Source of the DNA: Photorhabdus khanii NC19
GTDB taxonomy: Bacteria > Pseudomonadota > Gammaproteobacteria > Enterobacterales > Enterobacteriaceae
Direction of reading: 5' to 3'
Assembly (NCBI RefSeq): GCF_000517265.1
Contig: NZ_AYSJ01000015.1
Span: forward strand, 296,947 to 360,946
Length of the DNA stretch: 64,000 nucleotides
Below the pieces are notes generated by a model, which saw only the letters and a list, made by a program, of their open reading frames with translations, was not told the DNA's origin and did no database searches. Numbering within the stretch: the first letter of the stretch is position 1; every line of letters begins with the position of its first letter. The position numbers and the translations under genes were made by a program. Below are positions 1 through 9,200 of the stretch, piece after piece.

Positions 1-3000
1 TTTGCCCGCCGGTATAAAACGTTCGCTGCTGGCCGAAGTATTTGCGCAGTTTATCATACGTAGTCAGGATATCTTTATCACGCAGGGTTTCCAGGTTTAA
101 ACCACGGTTAACTTCATCGTGTTTGATCTCATAAGTATCAGTGCGGGTGCCATCCGGTAATCCCAGAACCCGAACGGTATTGCTGGTCAGATGGTGCCAA
201 CTGAACTGTTGATAGGTTAATCGTAATTTGTGTTGCTGGTCATCATAGCTGTTGCCAAACAACGTATCAGGTAATATATCCGGATACGGGGTGGTGGCGG
301 GTTTATTGCGGCGTGGATACTGTACCGAAACCTGTTTTAGTGGCTGGCCGAATAGGTCACTGGACAGCGTGATATTCTGGCTGCACTGTGGGTCACTGGG
401 GACTCGTTCATAGTGATAGTTACGACTTTCTGCTACCGATGGCCAAAGTACAGGATATTGGTTCTTTGTATTCTGTAATCGGCGTACCTGTGGACGAAAT
501 TCAGTGACAGTATAGGGAACCTCTTTTTGTGCGCTGCTATCCAGTCCGTACAGCTCACTACGCAGTGGCTGACTTTTCAGCGCCCGGTTGAGCCAATATC
601 GATCGTTGTCATCTTTCGGCGTCAGTGGAACATCCTCGTTATTTGTCCAGACGGTAAAGCGCGGTGTAAAACCGGTAAAAGCCTGATTATCGCCACGCCA
701 ATACTCTGCCGATAATGCATCATCTATTACGGGCAATCCGGTGGCATACCAGTTTTTGGTCAAAGCGGGTGGTGTGCGTTCTGGTGCGCTGCCCTCAGCT
801 AATTGATGGCTGTCTGTTTGTTCTACATAACCAAATCCACGAAATTCTCGTTCGCGTCCGTCCCAAGCACCGCGGGCATAACGTAGGGTTGTCACTAATT
901 TGTTACCGCTGATTTCATCCGTTGTTTGCGTTTGCCACAGGGTGTGTACTGGGAAGGGCAGATAACAAACCGGTGCTTGTCCGGTGACCGGTACCGCGGA
1001 TTTTTCATCCAGCCAGAACTGGGCAGAGCTGCGGTAACGCAGGGTGTGATGGGTGCCCATATTGTTATTCATTTCACTGAGCAGCCACGGTTTCTCGTTC
1101 GTCAGATCGCAGCGCCAGTGATGGGGAGACATATGTGGGACGCTCAGTATCAAACTGGCTACCCCGGCCCCCTGCACATCGGCTACTTGCAACTGACAGG
1201 TGCTATCAAAACGCAGACCGTCTGGGAAGGGCAATGTCACCGGTTCAGCAAAACCGTTACCACTGTTATTCAGGAAGATATCCAGGCGGTTTTTGTGAAC
1301 ATAAATCAGGTCAGTTGGACCGCTGCCATCCAGGTCAGCCAGATAAACCTGCGCTGGATTAAACTCAGTCGTTGGCTGGCTGAATCCCGGTAGAGTGATT
1401 GGCTGACCAAATCGTCCGTGCCCCAGATTCGGCCAGCAGGTGACTTTAGTCGCACTGATTTCAACCAGATGTGCTTGACCGGAACCCAGTACATCACTAA
1501 AAGCGACCAACTTACGGGCATCAGCGCCCGGTACTGGCAGTGTTACATCACCGGATTGCACCACATCCTGCCCTTTGGTGAAGCCGTCGCGGGTATTGGC
1601 ATACAAACGAACACTTTTAGGGCCGATCAGTACCAAATCAGATAGTCCAGCGCCCATTAAATCTGCCAATTGCGCACGGGGATGGGTATATTCCACCGGC
1701 AAGGCGTTGAGTGGAGTAAAACGTGTCCAGCTGCCATCCGGACGTTGGCTGTGGTATCCCCGCAACCCAGGTCCTGTGATAACCCAGTCAAGTTGTCCAT
1801 CGCCGTTGATGTCTACTAGTGACGCGTTATTTTGCAAGGAAGGGATAACAGATAAAGGTTGTATTTTCTCCCAAGTGATAGCATTTGGGCCACTTTCTTT
1901 CTGACGCTGCGGAGAGCGGTACCACCAGGCTCTTTTATCTTGATATAACAGACCGGGTAACCCTTCGCCTTTTAGGTCAACTAACTGCCAGCGCTGAATA
2001 GCATTGAAGTTTGCCAGTACATCCATCGGTTGCCATTGATTGTTATGCGTTGGTGAAAAATCCTGATATGCCAGCTCCAATGGTGGCAAGGTGACGGCAG
2101 TACCGTCTTGCTCGTGCCCCACTCGACGAACGAATACCAGCGTGCTGGCGATTGCGCTTTCGTCATAATTGAGTATCAGGCGTGAAACGAGTGAGGGTTC
2201 ATCGTGTTCTTTTGCCTGGTTAGCCAGTGCTTTCAGGCGATGATACATCAGTACCTGACGGCATAAACGGCGGGTACGTATCTCAAAACCATATTCATAA
2301 CGGGAAAAACGGTCCTGACGACAAAGCCAGTTACCCGTTGCTGTAAATGCTGGTGGCGTTTTCAAGTCGTTACGGCGTTCGCCATAATCAAATACCAGAT
2401 AGAACAACCAGTTTTTTTGTGAGAGAGCGCTGCTATCCAGACCGGGTAACGTTTCGCTAGCTGTCTGGTTGCCGTAATACACCATGTGTAGATAACGTTG
2501 CGCTGTGGCTTGTGGATGGGCGGTTATTTCATCTGCTTCGCAACTTGTGTCATCTTCGGCGCGATATTGATAATAAATTTGTTCACCATGCGGTGACACA
2601 GAAGCTTCCAGTAACCATTGTGCTGTTTGTGAGGTTTCTGACGGGTTGCTGATCCGCGCTTGAGTCGATTTACCCAGTAGATGTACTTGTCCATCTGGGC
2701 TATATATCAACCAAAAATCTGTTTCGTTTTTTGTCTTAGGTTGCCAATACTCCAATCGGCTGAAATGGCTTTCCAGACGGGAACGGTAGCCGGTAACAGT
2801 AAAGGTAGTACCTAAGTTGATGCCCTGTAATGTGGATTCATCGCGAGGTTGATCCGCGATGACCAGTACTTCACCTTCTGGTCCCAGAAAGGTATCGGTT
2901 TTGTCATAGTGGGGAACACCAAAATGGGTACGGCGGCGGATAGTCATAACTCCACAATCCCAGCCCAGACCAAATGGGCTGTTACCAGCGCCGCTGTTGT

Positions 3001-3175
3001 AATTCAGCGTGAGTGTGGGGGCATAGCCGCGTCCGGCTGAAGTAGGTAATGGCAGAGACAGTGCCGCCATACCATCCGGTCCGGTGGGTGTTAACGCTTC
3101 ACCCATACCTGTGATAGCGCCTCCCCCTTTGGGTAATGATAGTTCTGTAATACTGAATTCTTGTGAATTTTGCAT
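1..3175 (-). CDS. tcdB: Tc toxin subunit B (TcdB-type), 5' part, runs off the window
   Basis: The reading frame is open from the ATG at 3175 to the left edge, giving about 1058 residues of a protein that is usually near 1475. The N-terminus contains KGGGAITGMGE and, soon after, NYNSGAGNSPFGLGWDCG, the SpvB-like opening typical of TcB subunits; FG-GAP/VCBS-like segments are expected in the middle of the family. TcB and TcC form the cocoon that encloses the toxic C-terminus of TcC, and TcB docks on the TcA pore through its beta-propeller. The start is supported by an AGGAG about six bases upstream. It lies 54 bases downstream of a tcdA gene on the same strand, so the two are probably co-transcribed. 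A tccC partner is not in this window and may lie to the left. The incomplete 3' end is due only to the window edge. Confidence 0.93.
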   Translation of the reverse strand, partial: MQNSQEFSITELSLPKGGGAITGMGEALTPTGPDGMAALSLPLPTSAGRGYAPTLTLNYNSGAGNSPFGLGWDCGVMTIRRRTHFGVPHYDKTDTFLGPEGEVLVIADQPRDESTLQGINLGTTFTVTGYRSRLESHFSRLEYWQPKTKNETDFWLIYSPDGQVHLLGKSTQARISNPSETSQTAQWLLEASVSPHGEQIYYQYRAEDDTSCEADEITAHPQATAQRYLHMVYYGNQTASETLPGLDSSALSQKNWLFYLVFDYGERRNDLKTPPAFTATGNWLCRQDRFSRYEYGFEIRTRRLCRQVLMYHRLKALANQAKEHDEPSLVSRLILNYDESAIASTLVFVRRVGHEQDGTAVTLPPLELAYQDFSPTHNNQWQPMDVLANFNAIQRWQLVDLKGEGLPGLLYQDKRAWWYRSPQRQKESGPNAITWEKIQPLSVIPSLQNNASLVDINGDGQLDWVITGPGLRGYHSQRPDGSWTRFTPLNALPVEYTHPRAQLADLMGAGLSDLVLIGPKSVRLYANTRDGFTKGQDVVQSGDVTLPVPGADARKLVAFSDVLGSGQAHLVEISATKVTCWPNLGHGRFGQPITLPGFSQPTTEFNPAQVYLADLDGSGPTDLIYVHKNRLDIFLNNSGNGFAEPVTLPFPDGLRFDSTCQLQVADVQGAGVASLILSVPHMSPHHWRCDLTNEKPWLLSEMNNNMGTHHTLRYRSSAQFWLDEKSAVPVTGQAPVCYLPFPVHTLWQTQTTDEISGNKLVTTLRYARGAWDGREREFRGFGYVEQTDSHQLAEGSAPERTPPALTKNWYATGLPVIDDALSAEYWRGDNQAFTGFTPRFTVWTNNEDVPLTPKDDNDRYWLNRALKSQPLRSELYGLDSSAQKEVPYTVTEFRPQVRRLQNTKNQYPVLWPSVAESRNYHYERVPSDPQCSQNITLSSDLFGQPLKQVSVQYPRRNKPATTPYPDILPDTLFGNSYDDQQHKLRLTYQQFSWHHLTSNTVRVLGLPDGTRTDTYEIKHDEVNRGLNLETLRDKDILTTYDKLRKYFGQQRTFYTGGQ

Positions 3176-3187
3176 GAAGACTCCTTG

Positions 3188-3207
3188 CAGGCCCACTTAA
3201 GGGCCTG
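3188..3207 (-). promoter_or_regulatory. hairpin in the tcdA-tcdB spacer
   Basis: CAGGCCC and GGGCCTG form a 7-bp perfect stem with a 6-base loop, between the tcdA stop and the tcdB ribosome binding site. No U-tract follows on the minus strand, so a complete terminator is unlikely. It could act as an attenuator or an RNA-stabilising element that sets the A:B subunit ratio (inference). A related hairpin with a U-tract follows the other tcdA gene. Confidence 0.5.
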
Positions 3208-3229
3208 TTTTAGCACTTAGTTGAAATCG

Positions 3230-6200
3230 TTATTGGCGAATGGTGTAGCGAATATGCAGAATTATGTCGCTTAGACTCTCCAGCATGGTTTTTTGTTTAC
3301 TGGTTGCATTCGGGAAACTCAGCGTTAATGTGCCTTGATCAACGTCAATCCCTTCAAACGGCAGGAATTTGCCATCGTTGAAATCAAGCTGGAACTGACC
3401 ACTGTCATTCATGCCGTGAGAAACCGCCAATGCTTCACAGCCTTTGGCTAATCCTGCTTTATCGCCGTAAGACAATATCGCCTGCACATCCTGATATGGT
3501 CCCAGTAGAGCGGGCAGGGTGACGCTGATCTGTTTGATGCGACGAGTTTTACCAATAGAGTCCGGATAATCGCTGCTAATGTTCAGGTTAGACAACGAAA
3601 TGGACGCTTCCAGGGAGGTTTTGGTATCAATATTGTCACCAAATGCCAGCTTATTACTGTCCTTGCCGGCACTGACTGAACCTTTACTCACCAGCTTCTC
3701 TATTTCCTGAGTCAGGGAAAATGGACCTTTATCTTGCGGTAATCTGGCATAGACTTCGGCCAGCGAAACGGTTCGTTCCACTTCCAGCACGCGTTGATCC
3801 TGTCTCAAATGGGCATCTTCCATCTGTGCCAGATTCAGCATCAAGGCTTCACCCGCGAGCAGACCGGCATGGGTTCCTTGCCAGGCACCAGGCTTAATAA
3901 AGTGGACAGATTTATCATTAGTTTCCCAACGATAGGCCATTTCGGCCATCAGACAACGCGATACGGCCAGGTCGTAGAACTGGAAGTAAATGGCGGCTAG
4001 TCGGCCACGTAACCAGTTGAACAGCGCCTGATTACTGAACTTACGTTGCAGGAAGGTCAGTTGTGCATGGGTTTGTTCCTGCTGGGTTTTCAGGCTGGTT
4101 TTCTGTAATACTGCGGCTTCTCGGCGCACTGCCAGCGAACCAAGTTGAGCATCGATTTGTTTCAGCTCGGTTTCCGCATTATTACGCTGGATTTCCCATT
4201 CCTGACGGCGGCGGCGGTAGGCTTCCGACTGGCTGATTTTATCCGCTTCGGTGTTCATGACACTGGCGGAGAATTCCATGACATTACCTGTGGCTTGGGC
4301 GATCGCCCCCCAATGGCTACCACCATCAGCGAAGCCGAAGATGTTGGGTGCCAGATCAAGTGCTGCGCCCGCCAGATGTGATGCTTGAAGGGCAGTAGAG
4401 ATGCCAGCGACGGAAGCACGCAACGCCATTGCCTGTTTTTCACCGGCGTTGATGTTTTCGTCGTAGAGTTTGTTGTAACTGTTAAAACGTGACTGGGTTC
4501 CGGCGCGTGTTTTTTCCAGTGTCGTTTTTTCAGCGTCCAATTCTTCGATGGTCTTGTCCTGTATGCTGAGATTGGTCAATATCAGTTCTGCCGCCTGATT
4601 CTGCAACAGCATGTTTAATGCCTCCGCATCCTGACGTTCGATAATATTTTGCAACGTGGAGCCGAATTGGGTTAGCTGACTGACCATACTACGGGCGTTT
4701 TCCAGCATATGTGGGAAACGCCACAGTGACATAAATGGCTCTGGTAGGTTGCCTCTTCCTCCCTGTGCGCTGGCGACAGCGGCGCTGAGCAATGCTTTTG
4801 GCTCTGCTGGTGTGGCGTAAATAGGCAGATGCAAGGGTTGACCGTCGATAGAGAGATTATGACGCAGGTTATATAGCCGTTGTTCCAGTGTCTGCCAGTA
4901 GTTCAGCATCACTTCGTTGACTTGCGGCAGGAAAAGATCTGTCGGGTTGTCATGCAGCTCAAAATCATTTTTTTGCAGAGCGGCTATTGCGCGGGAGTGC
5001 TCCTTTTGTCTCTCCGGATTAGCGGCATCATTTAAACTTGTATCATCCCATGTTGAATTGAGTGACAGATGGGGTTTGTCGCCTAACAGATGCAGTGCCT
5101 GCATGTACCACATTTTGGCTTCGTTGAGGGTGTCCCGCTCCAGCTGACGATAAGCGTAGTCTCCACGCGCCATCAGTAGGTCAAGGGTGCGCATAAACGT
5201 AGCGACTTTATAGTGCATTGGGTCATGTTGAGCTACAGCGTCAGGATCGACCGAATCCAGAGGGTCATCGTTCCAGCTGGTATCTTCCTGCAATGGGCGA
5301 ACATTCCAGTGGTAATCCTGAATCTGATCATGCTTAATATAACCAGATGGGTTCCAGACATATTTCAGCCAACGATTAGCTTCATCGAAATTTTGCTCGT
5401 GTAGCAAACGTTGAGCAATCAACATCGGGGTATAGTAGAACAGTTCCCAGAAATAAAGGCTATTTGCACCGCTGAAATCCATGTGCTCCGTGAAAGTGGA
5501 TACTACTCGGGTTGATGCAAGACCCGGGAAAGTTCCTTGATTCCTGGTAGTATCAAGTGTAGCGAGTTCATTATTCTCCTGTTTAATAAAGCGAATATTA
5601 TTTGTTTTCTGTTTTTGATAAACAGCATAGACATAGAGGTTGTTTTTGTTTCCATAAGCATCATCAAAGCGAGGTAAGAATAATCCTACAGTCGTTTGGA
5701 CACTGTCGCTTAATGTTCCTTGATAAATAGGGAATTTATCATTAGATTTAAAAACATCAGAATTGATGAGTGTAAAGGATTTACTAGTGCCGTGGATTTC
5801 TGGATCATATTTATCCATAACTAATTCCACGTAGGCCCCAGTTCCCATCATAGGTTCTTGGATATCTTGGGTCTCCATGCTCAAAATAGTGTCGATCCCA
5901 GCGTTGGCGCGGCTAATTAATTTACGGGCAAATAGCGTATTAAGGCGAGTACGATAACCCCCCCATTGCATATATTGTGCCCCGTTTGCATCATGGTGAA
6001 GGGTCAGGACATCATCAGCATTCGCTTTTTTGATAACACGAATGTTGAAATGTTCTTCGCCTAGATTACGCCTTGGACCACTTTCAAATGCATCAGCAGA
6101 TGCTGTAAAGGTGACATCAATACTTGCCTCGTTATTTTTAAATACTAGTGTGGAGACATCTATTTCTTCTAGACCATTAAACTGGTAACACATTTCTTCG

Positions 6201-9200
6201 AAGTTGAGTGCTGGTTTAACGGAAACTTTGTCGTTCGCTGTATATGGTGTACTGTTTAATTCTTCATTTTCCTTCACTGTTTTCACTGTGATTTGAACAT
6301 TTGAAGGTTGAATGTTTGTATTAATAAACATTGGTCCAGAAACATCAGTATCAATTCCGCCGTGGTCATCCATATAGAAATATTTTGTGAATAGCTCTTC
6401 GTTTTCAAGTGAATTGGCGATGTAGCCATCGTTACCACTGAGATTATCTATAGATATTTCTTGTGCTTGTTGTGATCCAGTGACAGGGAACCAGGCTCTT
6501 ACAAAGTTAGTGGCACTATCCCGATAAAACAGCAGTTTCCCTTTTTCCTTCTTGGTGGTGTCTTCGTATTGATAAACAGGGTAGATGAATTTTTTATTTG
6601 ATAAATTATTCGGGTTAATACCTAGAGTGGTATAAATAATAAATTTATCACCGAGCTTACCGTATTTCTTCATTAAATTGCACTGATTACGCTGACGGCC
6701 CTTATATCCATTATGAATGATTCTTAACTTTGGTGAGATGTGGATTTTTGATTTATCGTCTTGGTTGCGGGTAATCAGAATACTCCCACCATACACCATA
6801 CTCAGGTAGCCCTCTCCCCAATCATAACCATTATTACTGTTTACTGATGAAGGGATTTCGTAGCTTTCTGCATAGCGGTTATTTACTCTTATAACATTGT
6901 TGGTATCAAACTGTTTATGAGCATTAAGTCTGTAACTTTCAGGTGTCATTTCTTCAGGAGACATATTGGAGGTGATATATAGTCCTTTTATTGGTACTTT
7001 GTCTGTGTAGTCATCTAATTGATTCTGTTTTTGATAAAACATAACCAGCAATTTATCTTTGCCTTGAAAGCTTGAGCAGTAAAGTCCAGGTGCTTTATTT
7101 TGCAATCCTAAAGTAGATATTTTGTCATTCACATCAAAGGTGATTGGCGTGTTCCAGGTGCCGTCATAGCGAATATGCGCCAGTTTCAGTTCATAACGGA
7201 AACTCTCGGTCGTTTTACCACCTTCATGTGTAGCAATCCTTTTTTCTTCCAGCCAGATTATATACAAACGGGATTGGTAGATTACCGGGCGGATAGTGTC
7301 TTGGTATGGGTTAATCGGGCAGTCAATTTTGTGCCACTCACTCCAGGCATTAGCGGGGAATTTACCGTTGCTGAATTTACTGTGATCCACACTGCGCCAA
7401 TAATATTGATTAACGTCTGTTTTACTGTGTCCGATAAAATAGGTTAATCCTTGGTCATTATTAATGTTGTCATGATAGGCGCTGATAACTTCCAGATTAG
7501 CCACCTGTTCGAATGATGTTAGATAAGATTTAAAGGCATCTTCTACGGTATCGATATTTAATTGACTTTGGCTGATGGATTGCAGCAGCGTATCCATCAT
7601 TTTTGTCTGTCCGATCCGTAGTGTTGGATCGATGTAATTCTCTGGGTAGTAAAGGAGTTTAGCAATGCCGGCCCAGGTGCTGTAGCGTTTGTTATATTTA
7701 TCCCAGTTAGTAAAGAATGAACGGCTGGTGACACTTGTGACAGTATCTCCCTCCATATTTTTCAGTGCACGGTTAATATACAGTTGGATACTAGCGATAG
7801 CCTCAGCAATCTCAGAGGTTTTAATGGCGGCGGAAACCTGATTATCGATCAATAGGTATTGATATAGATCATCACGGTTTTTAATTACCGTATGTTTTCT
7901 TTCTTCTCGATCTTTTTGGTTATGAGAATAAATATAGTACGTGCTTAATGCAGCGCTGCGAGATTCATCCAGAAATGCATGTAGAGCGTTGGCCTTTTGG
8001 GTGTCCAGCCCGGCAGTTAATATCGCAGCGACGTTTTCCCATTGGGTATAGTCAGAGGGAGATTCTGCAGTCAGTACTTGAACCAGTGCAGAAACGCCTT
8101 GTGGGGAGATGTTCAATTGACGTGAGATGCTAATCCACTGCAATAAGCTGTCGATAGATGGCCAATTGGATAAATCAGTTTTTTCCTGGGTCTCGGCTTG
8201 TGACAGCAGCTTTTTATCGAGATTCATGGCGTTAGCCAATAGTTCTGTTGTTAATGTTCCTTTTTCAAATTCGGTTAGTACAGAAGAGGCGTTTTCACCT
8301 AGTGAGTTAACCCAGTCAGTAAAACGCGTTAGTGTTGCCAGTGTTAATACATCATGTTTTGGTGTCGTCTCGGTTTTAATGACAAAGTGTTGAGGGTTTT
8401 TCACAAACAGATTTAAGGTATTTTCGTTAAGGCCGGTGGAACGGTAAATCAACGCTAGTTGTGCCAGACATTGGCAGTACTGGACAGCCTTTTGAATTAG
8501 TGTATTTTTTTCAGCTTTTTCAGCTTTTTCAGCTTTTTCAGCTTTTTCAGCTTTTTCAGCTTTTTCAGCTGTTTTCGATTGAGTTTCAATCGGGTTTTTC
8601 CGCAACCAGTTCCAAAATGAATCTGCCGTCATTTTGTTTTCTTCGCCAGAGTTTAGTTTATCTGCCCAAGTCAGCACGGAGAAAGCAACATTCTCAGATG
8701 GCAATTGCAGAGCGGCGGCGATATAAGGAGATATGGCTTTTGGCAGGTTTTCCTTGATATTTAGCCAATTCTTTTTGATTTTCGGCAGATTTTCTCCGGC
8801 CTTCAGCAGATATTTCTCGTGTTCATTCAGATTTTTTTCGTATTCCCCCTGATTTTTCTCGTATTCTTTCAGATTCTTCTCAATTTCCAGCGGATTTTTC
8901 TTGGATTCCAACAGATATTTCTCGGCTTCCAACAGATATTTCTCGGCTGCCAACAGATATTTCTCGGCTTCCGGCAAATTATCTTTGTCTTCCGGTAAAC
9001 TTTCTTTGGCTTTCAGTAGATTATCTTTGATTTTTAACAGATTATCCTTGTGAAAATTCTGCAAGCCATTGTAGACGGTATCCAGAAGGTTGTGTATTTC
9101 CGGGGTTAGGGTTTCGTTATATTTATCGGTCGTCATCACAAACAGCTGATATACACTCCACTTTCGTATACGTAGCCAGCCAGTGACAGCATAGAGTTTG

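Noticed and set aside
8461-8757. 98-codon plus-strand frame with repeated FQLFQL
   Set aside because: It is the shadow of the (AEK)n repeat in tcdA read on the other strand.
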